Assembly (NCBI GenBank): GCA_963932465.1
Contig: OZ010791.1
Location: forward strand, 619,449,800-619,513,799
DNA length: 64,000 nucleotides
Reading direction: 5' to 3'
Source: Maratus speciosus
Lineage: Eukaryota; Arthropoda; Arachnida; Araneae; Salticidae
Position numbers and translations under genes: made by a program. Positions 54,277 through 64,000 of this stretch are shown piece after piece (within the stretch, counting starts at the first letter, position 1; each line of letters starts with the position of its first letter). The notes under the pieces are model-generated. The model saw nothing but the letters and a program-made list of their open reading frames with translations, was not told the origin of the DNA and ran no database searches.

Positions 54277-54466
54277 TCCTTTCAGGACGACAGTTATTTC
54301 CCTGCATTTTAATGCCAGTAATTCCATATAGTATTTTTCGCCTTATTTAATACAAGAATTTTACGTTTAGACAAGGCAAGATAATGATTAAAATATTCCA
54401 GCACTAAAAAATAAGAACCACAGGCACGCAAAATGGAATGTATACGGGCCACTAGCGCTGAATAGG
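54277..54466 (+). mobile_element. piggyBac-type MITE (TCCTTTCAGGACG ends)
   Basis: A 190-bp unit between TTAA (54273-54276) and TTAA (54467-54470). Left TCCTTTCAGGACGACAG; right, in reverse complement, CCTATTCAGCGCTAG. The interior GCCTTATTTAATACAAGAAT relates it to the 23997-24185 copy. Confidence 0.7.
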
Positions 54467-54554
54467 TTAAGAGATGAGCAAATTGACCACTCTGAACAAT
54501 CTACTGCTGAATCGCGACTGATACAGTTCGATCGTGACATCATGTCACCAGCAA

Positions 54555-55851
54555 TAAGGGAAGGTGGGGGACATTGGGACATGGCCCACCTTGGGACATC
54601 TCAATTTTGAGGCTTAATTTTTCAGTTAAAAATTAGCACATATAAGTGCCAATATATGATACTACAATCTACTCTTCCATGTGTTTTGGGATCACTGGTA
54701 TTTGCTGGCAACAAATAATACCATTATTTTTGTTTTGAATGAGGTTGAGTAACATTTATGTGTGTTTTGAAAAATAAATTTTTTATTAAAGAAATGAAAT
54801 AATAAAAGTGGGGGCATGTTGTGATGAAAAAACATTGATTTATTGTTATTTTAAGGGTAAAAAATAGACTGCAATGCTAAGCTTAACTGTTTTAAAGTTT
54901 TTGTTACTTAATGTGCGAGGTGGGGCAGGTTGGGACACTCAGTTGTGGGGCACCTTGGGACATGTTCAAAAATGCTATAAAGATCAAATGCAGCTTACTG
55001 AAGGGAAAAAAGTACGCAACCAATTAGAATTTTCATCAAGCAGGGAGGATGAAACAGTTGCGCTAGCAAAATTGGTAAAAATTACCCCTGGCAGGAAAAC
55101 AAATATAAATAATTTGTGTAATGGCAGTAGTGATGAATTCAGCTGTCCATGTGGTGCTGATTTTCCTACAGATTGCAAACTTACTTAAGATAAGTCCAGA
55201 AACTTAAAGGATAAAAGGTAAACCAACTGTGGGATAGTGTACATTGGCAAAGTTTACAGGAAAACAAAGCATTGTTGTATTTGTGTTCAAAATGTTGAGG
55301 ACAGCAGCGAGTATGAGATATCCACTTTGAGAAGACAAGATCTAGAGTTGTCTTTAAATCCTGATAAACATGATAGCTCATTTGTGTATCAAACAGATAT
55401 TCTTTTAAAACTTGGTACTTCTGAAAACAAAATAGGTCAAAGATGTGTTTTATTAGAATTTGATGAACACCATTTTTTTCACATCAAGTACAAGATCTAT
55501 TAATGAAAACATGCTACAATTCAAATTATTAAAGTGTTTCAATGCTTAAATTATTTCATGCTCAAATAAAGCTTTGTTCATCAATTAAATATAAAATTTT
55601 ACATGTATTTTTGATTAGAACTAGTGTCCTAACCTGCCCCACCATGTGGGGCAGGTTGGGACATTTTAAAGGCTTTTTTTGTTTTGTTTTCACTCTTTTC
55701 CTATGTGAGATATTAGATTATTATGAGGTTTATTTGATGCAGAAATGTTTATATTCTATGTCTAATTGGTTCTAAAATAAGAATAAATATTAATAAAATT
55801 TAGAAAAATTATTTACTGAAAAACGTCACAAGGTGCCCCACCTTCCCCTAA
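54555..55851 (+). mobile_element. AAGGGAAGGTGGGG-ended DNA transposon, internally deleted
   Basis: The left end TAAGGGAAGGTGGGGGACAT and right end, in reverse complement TTAGGGGAAGGTGGGGCACC, form terminal repeats of a 1.3-kb unit. Subterminal GGGGCAGGTTGGGACA motifs recur at 54920 and 55650. A 27-bp perfect palindrome built of AACCTGCCCCAC and GTGGGGCAGGTT lies at 55631-55657. It carries a decayed reading frame (54874-55503) that may be the tail of its transposase. Confidence 0.65.
54874..55503 (+). pseudogene. Possible transposase C-terminal remnant
   Basis: One frame runs from 54874 to 55503 with two in-frame stops (55186-55188 and about 55219-55221). The second half reads NCGIVYIGKVYRK, then STLRRQDLELSLNPDKHDSS and FVYQTDILLKLGTSENK. 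From memory of the families, the order YxGKV - LRR/LRK - FVxxxDILxKL resembles the C-terminal tail of many arthropod pogo/Tigger-like transposases. No catalytic domain is present, so this is only a resemblance. The upstream half (EDETVALAKLVKITPGRK) is not recognised. It lies entirely within the 54555-55851 element. Confidence 0.4.
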
Positions 55852-55856
55852 TATAA

Positions 55857-56612
55857 CAAGTCGGAAATTGCTCGTCAAACGTGGCAAATGAGGTGCGTTC
55901 GTAATATAACTAGTTTTACAATTATTTTTTGTACCCCATATTGTACTCAATGTATATATTTTTTAATTTCGTAAGTGCATAGTCTATAACATCATTAAAA
56001 TGCACTTGCAATAATTTTTTTTCCCATTCCCAGTAATGTAACGGAAAACTTTTGACTGTCCCTGTAATTAAACTATACATCCGATTTTCATAAAATTTGA
56101 AATGGCTCGACAAAATTTTGCAACAATTATACATTTAAATTTTCAGATCATTCGGAAGGCTGTAACATCATTAAAACTCACTTGCAATATTTTTTTCCCA
56201 TTCCCCGTAACGTAACGGAAAACTTTTGACTGTCCCTGTCATTAAACTATACATCCGATTTTCCTAAAATTTCAAATGTCTCGACAAAATTTTGCAACAA
56301 TTATATATTTAAAATTTCAGACCATTCGGAAGGCTGTAACATCATTAAAATGCATTTGCAATAATTTTTCCCATTGGCCGTAATGTAAAGAAAAACTTTT
56401 GACTGTCCCTGTAATTAAACTATGCATCCGATTTTCATAAAATTTGAAATGGCTCGACAAAATTTTGCAACAATCATACATTAAAAATTTCAGACCATTC
56501 GGTTGGGTAGTTTTTGCTCTGTTATATGCGGATAGACAGACAGACGGACGGACGGACTGAACGACGACTATAGGTGCTACGTATTTATATAATTACGAAC
56601 GCACCTAAAAAT
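55857..56612 (+). repeat. AGGTGCGTTCGTA-ended repeat with three tandem 175-bp units
   Basis: Left AGGTGCGTTCGTA (55891-55903) and right TACGAACGCACCT (56594-56606) are exact inverted repeats. Between them, units starting TATAACATCATTAAAA (55985), TGTAACATCATTAAAA (56161) and TGTAACATCATTAAAA (56335) repeat with periods of 176 and 174 bp. Each has CTTTTGACTGTCCCTG and CATCCGATTTTC. The 42507 copy has only one unit. The tail is CAGACAGACGGACGGACGG. Confidence 0.8.
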
Positions 56613-56965
56613 GACTTAAATTTTATAGTTCTATGCCTAAAATATTATACTGTAAATGATTGTCGATTAAACGATTTAGTAAGAATTGCATACGAAAACG
56701 TAAATGCAGTTCTAGACGCGATCTCTATTTGTGGTGAGAGTCAGTAAAAAGTGAAAGTGAAAATTGCATCACTTTGAAACACTCGTAGATGCACGTTTCC
56801 TTTATTAATTCAGATTAAGCCCACGGGTTTTCCGAAGAAATCTGACGTAGTTCTTTTATTTTTCATATTATAGTTTTAACTTTATGATAACGTTTCAAAG
56901 TTGTTCTTTGATAGCGATGCATCAGCTTGCAAGGGCGCAACGCCGCAACTAGGGTGCAAATAATG
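56613..56965. other. No recognised feature
   Basis: AT-rich sequence without a repeat partner in the window. Confidence 0.4.
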
Positions 56966-56969
56966 GGCC

Positions 56970-57060
56970 CATTGCAACTAGAGTCGTGCGTGGGTCCGTT
57001 ATACCCGGCCCGCAACCGACAAAAAATCATTCAACCGAACAAAATATCAGAAAAAGGAGA
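56970..57060 (+). repeat. GGGTCGGG-rich family, short fragment
   Basis: AGAGTCGTGCGTGGGTCCG and ATACCCGGCCCGCAACCG resemble the AGAGTCCTGCATCGGGTCG end at 28792. Only the end is present. Confidence 0.4.
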
Positions 57061-57079
57061 AAATGTTCCAATTTTTATA

Positions 57080-57412
57080 ATTGGTAATTTATTTACCAAT
57101 TAGAATAAGTGTGTTAAAATTAATATAACGTAATTACGTTTCCAACGTTTCTTGGAGTTCCATTACCTGCCATTTATTCTGTTGAGCTGATTTAGATATC
57201 AGACCAGATGTCATAATCAACAAGGTTCTCTGGGTGAGAAGGGTCCGCCAGATTTGTCCAGGACAGCTCAATTGGTAGAACATTGGCAGCTTGCGCCAAA
57301 GATTCCTGGTTAGATTCCTGTCCTGGACACTTTTTCAACCAATTTTAAAATTACAGCTCGTATGATTTATTTACCAATTAGAATTATTGTGTTAAAATTA
57401 ACATAGTGTAAA
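57080..57412 (+). repeat. Direct-repeat-flanked module containing a tRNA-like unit
   Basis: TTTACCAATTAGAATAAGTG at 57093 and TTTACCAATTAGAATTATTG at 57370 are the starts of two ~45-bp direct repeats, about 280 bp apart. Between them are the GGAGTTCCATTACCTGC block shared with 14140 and a tRNA-derived unit. This could be a composite SINE or a short non-autonomous retroelement. Confidence 0.5.
57256..57329 (+). tRNA. tRNA-derived unit (pseudo-tRNA or SINE head)
   Basis: A 74-nt unit with a perfect seven-pair acceptor stem (GTCCAGG / CCTGGAC), an A-box-like CAGCTCAATTGG, an anticodon stem TTGGC/GCCAA with a seven-base loop, a B-box-like GGTTAGATTCC and a TTTTT terminator two bases downstream. 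The T stem pairs at only three of five positions and position 33 is not U, so I read it as a tRNA-derived pseudogene or SINE head rather than a working tRNA. The isotype cannot be assigned safely. Confidence 0.5.
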
Positions 57413-58160
57413 TTTAGGTTTGCTGTAGATTGACACAGAACATTCTGCTAATGGCAGTATATGCTCTGCTCAATATGATTAACATCTGTAGCTATGTATG
57501 GAAATGTATGTTAAGTCAATGCGCATTGATATATGGTGGGTGGACATATTGAGAATGCTTAACTTTAATATCTTATTAAAATATATTATACTTTGCTTAC
57601 ATGCGTTACTTTTACTAGAAAATATAAATATCCCTCATACTAATACTATACTTCTAGTGGTGATTAGTGACGCATTTAAGCCGGTGATTAGTTATCGAAA
57701 AATTAATATTTCAGAGTTTCTAATAAAATTATATTTAGATGTAAGAAAACTGTACTGCCACTTTATACTAAATCGGGAATGCTCTAAGTCTACACTTTTG
57801 TAATTGACATTTTTGAACAGACTAATTGACAGGACTCAAAACATAGCGATGAATTAAGAAGTAACAAGAGGGGATATATCCCCCCCCCCACACACACATA
57901 CACACACACTTTTTTCTTGAAAGATGGTCTATGAGTAGAGTCTATGATTAGAGTAAACAGACAATAGAGTTTTACTGTAGAATTTTACACTTATTTACGT
58001 ACAAAAAACAAATCAATTTAAATAAAGTTGAAATTTTGTAATCTACTTTTCATTCACTTCCTGATATGCTAGACTTGAAAAACGAAGAAAAAAATAAAAA
58101 ATAGAAAAATAAAATAGAATAAAATATGTACACAGGTGTGTTTCCGTTGACAATGCACCA
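57413..58160. other. No recognised gene; CA microsatellite
   Basis: A 101-codon frame (57498-57803) has no motif. A C run followed by CACACACACATACACACACAC lies at 57882-57910. The rest is AT-rich. Confidence 0.4.
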
Positions 58161-58176
58161 TTTTATTACTTTTTAG

Positions 58177-58431
58177 AACTTAATTAGAAATAAACAAATT
58201 AATTTTAATGCAATTTTTCCGCCACCGGCAGCAGGCGATAAATTGCCCAATAATCTTTATGATTGGTACATCGGTTTAAGAGTTGCAAAATCAATGAAGT
58301 TCATTATGCGCCAAACCGCTCTTGCTAAAATAGATCAACTGGTTGTGAAATTGCAGCAACAAAATATTTTAAACGCACTAAAAAGTAAAAAATATAAATT
58401 AAAAATAAAGTGTAATTTTTTAATCAATTAA
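58177..58431 (+). CDS. Exon-like open frame, unrecognised
   Basis: An 84-codon frame opens right after a pyrimidine-rich TTTTATTACTTTTTAG (possible splice acceptor, AG at 58175-58176) and ends at TAA 58429-58431. It includes FPPPAAGDKLPNNLYDWYIG, then LRVAKSMKFIMRQTALAKID and QLVVKLQQQN. The first 65 codons have protein-like composition and GC-richer codons in an AT-rich neighbourhood. The last dozen residues are Lys-rich. No family was recognised, and no partner exon or start codon was seen nearby. It could be the last exon of a host gene, a retroposed fragment, or chance. Confidence 0.25.
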   Translation, partial: NLIRNKQINFNAIFPPPAAGDKLPNNLYDWYIGLRVAKSMKFIMRQTALAKIDQLVVKLQQQNILNALKSKKYKLKIKCNFLIN

Positions 58432-58672
58432 TTGTTTATTATTAATTAAATTATACGTTGATAAAACAATTTAGAAATCCTGAGTAGATAGCTTAAATAA
58501 TGCTATTTTTTTCATTCCTGTTGACATAAAAGAAACAGAGCAGAAATTATAAATTGTTTAACAAAATTTCCTAATTCACGCTTTCTAACAAGCGTCCATC
58601 ATAGCGGTGAATTTTCAATAATCGGGGCACACGCCAAATGAACGTATTGCAACGGAATCTTTTCGGAAAAAC

Positions 58673-59768
58673 CAGGGCTCGAAATGAAAAAAAATCCATG
58701 AACCGGAACGCTATTTCGAAATTACTGCTGACTAAAAAAACTTTTTTTTTAAAGTTTAGACAAATTTATTTCTAACCATACAAAACGAATTTTAAAAACG
58801 CATTTAAGACTAAATAATAATTTTAAATTAAAGCTATAGAGACATATTACCAGTGATTCGTTTAGGAAGGAACTGGGTCCTTTAAAGGAGCTTTCACAAA
58901 ATTTTCCATCTCAAAACAGGACTCTTCACATTTTTTTTTTTTGTTTTGTTTGTTTGTTTATTTCACAACAGGACCCTTCACAAAACTGTTCACCTTAAAA
59001 CGGGACTTTTCACAAAATTCTTTGTCTTAAAATAGATCTTTCACAAAATTTAAATCCAAATTGAACCTTTCACAAATTTAATCATTTAAAAGTAAAATAT
59101 GACCTGTCACATTTACACATATAAAGAAAATATAGGTTTTTTAAATACGTACATCTTAAAAATGTATAAAGAAGAAAATGAACATAACAATAACTTCAAA
59201 TTCACAAAAATCAGGACTAAATTTTTCACAAATATAAACAGCTATTCACAATTTCACAGAAACAGGACCCTGTGAGAAAAGTCTGAACAGACCACTGACT
59301 GCGTTTATGTAAAACAGCGAATAATTTCTCTTTTGCCGATAACAACAAGCGGGGTGTAAACAAACCTGCTTCCATCTTCGTTATATCAAAAAATTAAAAT
59401 GAAAAAGCTTGAATGTGTGGTCTGTCATATTTATTTAGTCACTAAAATTTAAAAAGATTGGATGTAGGATTGTGAGTAGCTCACTTGAACTAAGAACTAT
59501 CATGATCACTTCGCAGCCGTGGAGTATGATAGGTGGTGGTTTATCACATTAATGTTAAATACATCACCGCACGTTCTATACATTTTTTTCGGATGAACCT
59601 GAACCGAAACGGAAATATTAGTGTGCTTCAGGAACTTGAAAGGTATGTTTTAATAACTGCATGAACCGGAACGATATCCATCATAATTTCACGAACCGGA
59701 AGAATATTTGTCATAATTTCACGAATCGGAATATCGTTCCGGTTTGCTCAGGTACATTTCGAGCCCTG
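58673..59768. mobile_element. hAT-type element with CAGGGCTCGAAATG ends
   Basis: Termini CAGGGCTCGAAATGAAAA and, in reverse complement, CAGGGCTCGAAATGTACC enclose 1,096 bp. Subterminal CCATGAACCGGAACG and ATTTCACGAACCGGAA motifs recur at both ends. Most of the interior (58860-59290) is another repeat. Flanks GGAAAAAC and GCGAAAAA are only weakly similar. No transposase is present. Confidence 0.65.
58860..59290 (+). repeat. CAGGGTCC / GTGAAAGGTCC repeat, uninterrupted copy
   Basis: Several CTTTCACAAAAT and GGACCCTTCACAAAA segments. The end CAGGACCCTGTGAGAAAAG matches 29295-29315 inverted. At about 59131-59134 it retains the TA site that is occupied by the Tigger-like element in the 29273-32285 copy. 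Confidence 0.65.
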
Positions 59769-60454
59769 GCGAAAAAAACCATGAATTGCAGTCACGAAAC
59801 AAGGGGTGATTTTTAATAGTAAAATTGAATGCTTATAATTTTTTAAAACTATTTTTACTTTATTTAAGTAAATAATAAAAAAAAAACGATTAAAACTTTA
59901 ACAATAATATAATATGACACGAATTAATAATGATGACAAATGCTTTTAAAGGAAATGCGAAAGCGAATTTTCACTTCAAACGGAAAGAGAAATCAACCAC
60001 GTTGCTTTGATGACGAGACACTTCCACCCGGTAATTCTTCATGTGACTAAATTCAAAAATTGTATGCGTAATGATTACAAGATCTACAAACTAGTATGTC
60101 AGTTGTTTTCCGTTTAGTACAGAAGAGAGTGTTCAGGTGTCGTTCCACCAAACTTTTTAACCTTACATGAAAAGTCCCGTTTTTTCCTTTTAAGCACGAT
60201 GAAAATCAATATAAATATTCAAAGTTTAAATCTGTATAAATTCAAAACCTTAAATAAGATGTATATGTTTTAAGAACACAAATTTGCTAAATGGTACACA
60301 TAAACAAGAACTTTTTTATGAACGTGTACAAAGAAAACGAGTAAAATTAAATTTAAAAAATCAAAAATCCCGACTGGTAAAGAGCGAACTAATTAATTAT
60401 TTTTCATCAATGTGAAACTATTTTTCATATTATTTATCTATTTTTTTTCTTTAC
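59769..60454. other. No recognised gene
   Basis: AT-rich; no repeat partner or coding motif identified. Confidence 0.4.
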
Positions 60455-60898
60455 TTGTATTGATGACTTTTAAGTTGTGTTTAATTGTTAGTTCCTATCT
60501 ATGAACACTGTATGAGGGCTATAGATGTCTATGAAAGTTAGAGTTACAGTCAAGCTAGAAATCCTACCTACACAACTTCCAGGTTGTGTAATATTTAAAC
60601 GGAGCTTCTGACTGTAAAATAGTCAATGAAACATAGTCTTCATTTTGAAAGACCTATCCAATGATATGACTCTCGATAGGGTGCGTCAAAAATTTTTGTC
60701 GTCTCTACCACCATTTTGTATTTTACGGTCGCCATTTTGAATTTATAAAAACAAAACTTAGCCTATAACCATCGGATGTCTAAGACGAATCGATAGAGAC
60801 CTCATTCATTAAAATCCATCCAGCCGTTGGGATGTTTCGAGGGTATAAAGAAATCCACATACCCAGATACGCGTGAAACACAACCCTTCTTGGCAGTC
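60455..60898 (-). repeat. GACTGCCAAGAAGGGTT repeat, uninterrupted copy
   Basis: On the minus strand it starts GACTGCCAAGAAGGGTTGTG, continues TTTCACGCGTATCTGGGTAT and CATCCCAACGGCTGGATGG, and ends at CAACTTAAAAGTCATCAATA. It is the empty-site counterpart of 21548-23225. Confidence 0.75.
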
Positions 60899-61200
60899 GG
60901 GTAATTAATGATAAAGCATAATATCGAGAGGAAAACTTCCTGTCGAGTCTTGATCAATTATATGAATGGATGTATTCTACTGCAGTTTTCCATTCAAATG
61001 ATCAAGACTCTACAAGAAGCTTTCGTCTCTAGACTTTTAAGCGTTTTTTCAACATATCCATCCTGAAGACGACAGCAGAAGCAGTTCCAAAACGTCGATA
61101 TTATGATTTATCATTAATTTTATTCGTACAAGTTCATAAAAAAAGTTCTTTACCTATACTATTAAGCAAGTTTGTGTTTTTAGCATATGCATCTTTATTT
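60899..61200. repeat. Segment with inverted GAGTCTTGATCA blocks and hammerhead-like motif
   Basis: GAGTCTTGATCAATTATATG and CAAATGATCAAGACTC (60945-61010) are inverted. Further on, CTGAAGAC, a stem GACAGC/GCAGTT and AAAACGTCGATA (61063-61100) match the organisation at 12376-12410. ATTAAGCAAGTTTGTGTTTTT at 61161 also matches ATTAAGCAAGATTGTGTC at 12452, so the two segments share more than the motif. Confidence 0.5.
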
Positions 61201-61474
61201 ATTACGATGAGCGAAGCGAATCCTCTACTAGTCTACACAAATTACATTTTGTCGTACACTTTACAAAAAATCTATTCAGTATTTTGACTTGAAATTAAAC
61301 ATAAAAATAAATTATGATCAGTAGATTTGCACAATATTATTTGTTTTTTACAGAATAACCTTAAAATATTTATTATTTTAATTTATTTATTTTACATGTT
61401 TTTCCATTACGGAAGCATTTTTGCTAATAAAAAATGAAAAAACACGTATATTTTAAGAAGAAAAAATAAATCAT

Positions 61475-61560
61475 GGAGTTAGTCATTAAAGATCGAATCA
61501 TAATTAAATAGTTTCACGGAGTTGGTCATTAAAGATAGAATCATAATTAAATAGTTTCAC
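61475..61560 (+). repeat. Two tandem 43-bp units
   Basis: GGAGTTAGTCATTAAAGATC and GGAGTTGGTCATTAAAGATA begin two 43-bp units differing at a few bases, each ending ATAGTTTCAC. Confidence 0.85.
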
Positions 61561-62080
61561 GATTTCTTTTATGAAATTTTTAAATACCTTTTTATATAAA
61601 AATTATAGCATATTTTTAATGAATTAAAATTTGTGAAAATTCAATTATTTACATTCAATTATAAAAGTATTTTTCAGTGTTAAGAATTCCAATACACAAT
61701 TTATTTTTATTATGTGAAATAATTTACGCAGACGGCGCTTACGCATTTTAAAAGAATTATATTAACATTTTTTTTTTTTTGTAAAGTGGCAACAAAAGAA
61801 TTGTAAACAAATAAAATTGTTAAATTCGTTATATCATAAATAAAAAAATACGAGGAAATTTTTAGTTATTTGGCTGAATTTACATTTCTAAAATTAAAAT
61901 GCGCCAAAACATAAAATAACGTTTTTGCTCAATAAAGATGCGAAAATATAAAAAATATTGTTACTTTCAAATATATATCTTATTAAATAATGCTTCGCGA
62001 ATCCAAACAAAGCATGGCTTTTGCTAGTTATATTTCATGGTGCAATTGTCCTACATATGTTATTCAAAGCCATTTTATGT
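61561..62080. other. No recognised feature
   Basis: Very AT-rich sequence without repeats or frames of note. Confidence 0.4.
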
Positions 62081-62081
62081 A

Positions 62082-62853
62082 CAGTAAAACCTCCCTAAAG
62101 CGACCACGTTCCGTTCCAATAAAAATGGGTCGCACCGAGAGATGGTCTCTTAATGGAGGTCATGTTTAAAACTAGATTTTAATTATTGAAAAAGGGTATC
62201 AATTAATGTTACTAAAATGTATTTTTCACATTAGGAAAAAATATTAAAATTTAAGTATCAAAACAAAAGTTAATTGCACAAATTAATTACTGCAGAGTAT
62301 AAAAAATGAATACATTGACGTTTACTTTGATTTTACGGTTTTATCTTTTGTAACTTTTATTTCCAAGTCCTTTCAAAGTTCAGTAAATAAATGCTTTTTT
62401 TTTGGGGGGGGGGGGACGGGAACAAATAATGACGATTTCATTAATCTATCTATTTCTTTGAGAGTTTCCAGACAGAATAGGGCAGGGGAGATTATAGACC
62501 ATCATCCTTAATTTGTCATCAGAGTTAAATTCATCCTTCAAAAAGACAAAAAGAGGTTTAAACACTTAAAAGTTACCGGAATAAATAAAAATTCTAAACT
62601 TAGTTTAGAAGTTTGATGAATAATGGAATTATTATTCTAATAAAACCTTCATCAAGCGACCAGGAAAAAAACGGAATTTGTTCCATTTTCTTCAAAGAAA
62701 TGGGTCGCTCATGGAGGGAGTTCAACTGGGATGGTCTCTGAATAGAGGTGAAATTAGTATCGAGCCTATGGGAATAAATTTTGTTCCATGAAAAAATGGT
62801 CGTTCAGGGAGTTCGTCTCTTAACGGAGGTGGTCGCACAGCGAGGTTTCACTG
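62082..62853 (+). mobile_element. pogo/Tigger-type MITE, copy 3
   Basis: A 772-bp unit between TA (62080-62081) and TA (62854-62855). It starts CAGTAAAACCTCCCTAAAGC and ends with the reverse complement of CAGTGAAACCTCGCTGTGCG. Longer than the 33795 copy by an internal block (about 62185-62340) and contains a G run at 62405-62413. Confidence 0.85.
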
Positions 62854-62855
62854 TA

Positions 62856-63777
62856 TAAACATGAAGTTGACTATTGATTAAACAGATTGGGTTTTCAATG
62901 CACCACCAGTAGAAACTGACAAGATTTTTACTGAATTTGTGCATTAATGAAATGAAAAAGAGCTCCTTTTTTTACTCAATCATTGCGTGCATGCTATCTT
63001 GACAAAGAATGTATGGATTGTCGTGAAATTTGATATAGATAATAATCACATATTTGTGTGTAAAATTATCTACTTTTAAAAAAATAACAGTGTTATTTTT
63101 TTAGTTATGGCTATTTTTATTCATTAAAAAATATAAAAACTTAAGAAAAAAAATTACAAAAAATATTTTTTACATGGTTAATGAAATAATTTTAACTTCA
63201 GAGAGGATCATTTTAAATATATGCATGGACTTATCTATATCAAATTTCATAGCATACGCACAATCCATAAATATATACATTCTCAAGATATCATGCGCGC
63301 AATGGACTTACGCAGCAAAAATAAAAGTAATTTTAATTTCGATCGTGCACAAATTCTGTAAAGGATTAGTCAGTCTCTAATGGAATTATATTAAAAAGTT
63401 AAATCAACAATAATATTAAAAGTTTAATCAATAAACTGTTTAATCAACAGTCAAAATTTCATGTTTATAAATAAAAAGTTTCTGGTAGTACACCGATTCA
63501 AATTTTAAATGATTTTGTTGATTTTCTGCAAGTTTTAAAAAGATAGAAGACCCCTTAATTTTTTTTGTTTTTGTTCACACCATGCTATCAGTTACTTTAT
63601 TTCAAGTAGCACATAATACAAAATATAATAACGACCAAGTAAAATTAAATTTAAACTAGTATGTTGTGGCCATCACAAAACTTTCTTCTATATAAATCAC
63701 GTCAATTAAATCATTTAAATAATACAAGAAATTACGTCAATTTAGCACCAATTCATATCAAATTATATTTGAATTTG
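62856..63777. other. No recognised gene
   Basis: AT-rich; a 68-codon frame at 63174-63380 has no motif. Confidence 0.4.
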
Positions 63778-64000
63778 AAGTTTGATGAAAATTCGTGCAT
63801 TAGTTCTTGAGATAGAGCTATAGCGGAAATTGTGAAAAATGTAGCATAGCAGCGCCACCTATTGGGCGATTTGCATAAAAACATAAACAGCACTAATTGA
63901 TATCAAGGCATACCTGAATCTGAAGTTTGATGAAAATTCGTGCATTAGTTATTGAGATAGAGCTATAGTGGAAATTCTGAAAAATGCAGCATAGCAGCGC
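63778..64000 (+). repeat. 145-bp tandem repeat running off the window
   Basis: TTTGATGAAAATTCGTGCAT begins at 63781 and again at 63926, period 145 bp. Each unit continues AGATAGAGCTATAG and GCATAGCAGCGC. The second unit is cut by the window edge. Related, more diverged units lie at 45065-45345. Confidence 0.8.

Overview
This window looks like AT-rich nuclear DNA from an animal, most likely an arthropod and possibly a chelicerate. Support for that placement is the mix of transposon types, long A/T homopolymers, GACAGACGGAC-type repeat tails, and the absence of dense genes or operons. The taxon is an inference. I found no convincing host protein-coding gene. The only intact-looking large coding sequence belongs to a retrotransposon. 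One short exon-like frame near 58.2 kb is noted with low confidence.

The main feature is a near-complete, very young Ty1/copia element at 36557-42002. It has 480/479-bp LTRs that differ by eye only in one poly-A length, 5-bp target duplications (AAGGT), a primer-binding site matching the anticodon arm of elongator tRNA-Met, a gag-pol reading frame in copia order (Gag zinc knuckle, protease, integrase, reverse transcriptase, RNase H), and a polypurine tract. The frame is broken once, in a five-T run at 40250-40254.

The rest is mostly dispersed DNA-transposon debris. From left to right: 1-1.25 kb holds a GGGTCGGG-rich hAT-like family and a long inverted repeat. 2.0-6.2 kb holds a CTAGCCG-headed family and a hAT MITE with its 8-bp duplication. 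6.5-8.4 kb holds an inverted repeat with CTGATGA...GAAAC motifs and a pogo/Tigger-type MITE. 9-13 kb holds piggyBac-type, hAT-type and other MITEs. 14-19 kb holds further families. 19.2-21.0 kb is a TA-flanked element with roughly 270-bp terminal inverted repeats, inserted into an ATATCGG-rich hAT relative. 21.6-22.8 kb is a hAT-like element filled with a roughly 30-bp minisatellite. 24.6-25.5 kb holds foldback repeats. 26.9-27.7 kb is a 385-bp tandem duplication. 28.8-32.7 kb is a four-deep transposon nest containing a decayed Tigger transposase. 33.8-36.3 kb holds more MITEs.

Downstream of the copia element lie two copies of an AGGTGCGTTCGTA-ended repeat, a 44.5-kb inverted repeat, a GGGGCT-ended MITE, a hAT remnant with a C-terminal dimerisation domain (50.2 kb), GGGGAGAGTGGGG-ended elements (51.1 and 54.6 kb), piggyBac-type MITEs, a tRNA-derived module (57.3 kb), a hAT element (58.7-59.8 kb), a third Tigger-type MITE (62.1-62.9 kb), and a 145-bp tandem repeat that runs off the right edge.

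These units act as parasites of one another rather than as a pathway. Several insertions can be proved internally, because an uninterrupted second copy of the host repeat is present elsewhere in the window. All repeat assignments were made by eye; no database or alignment program was run.
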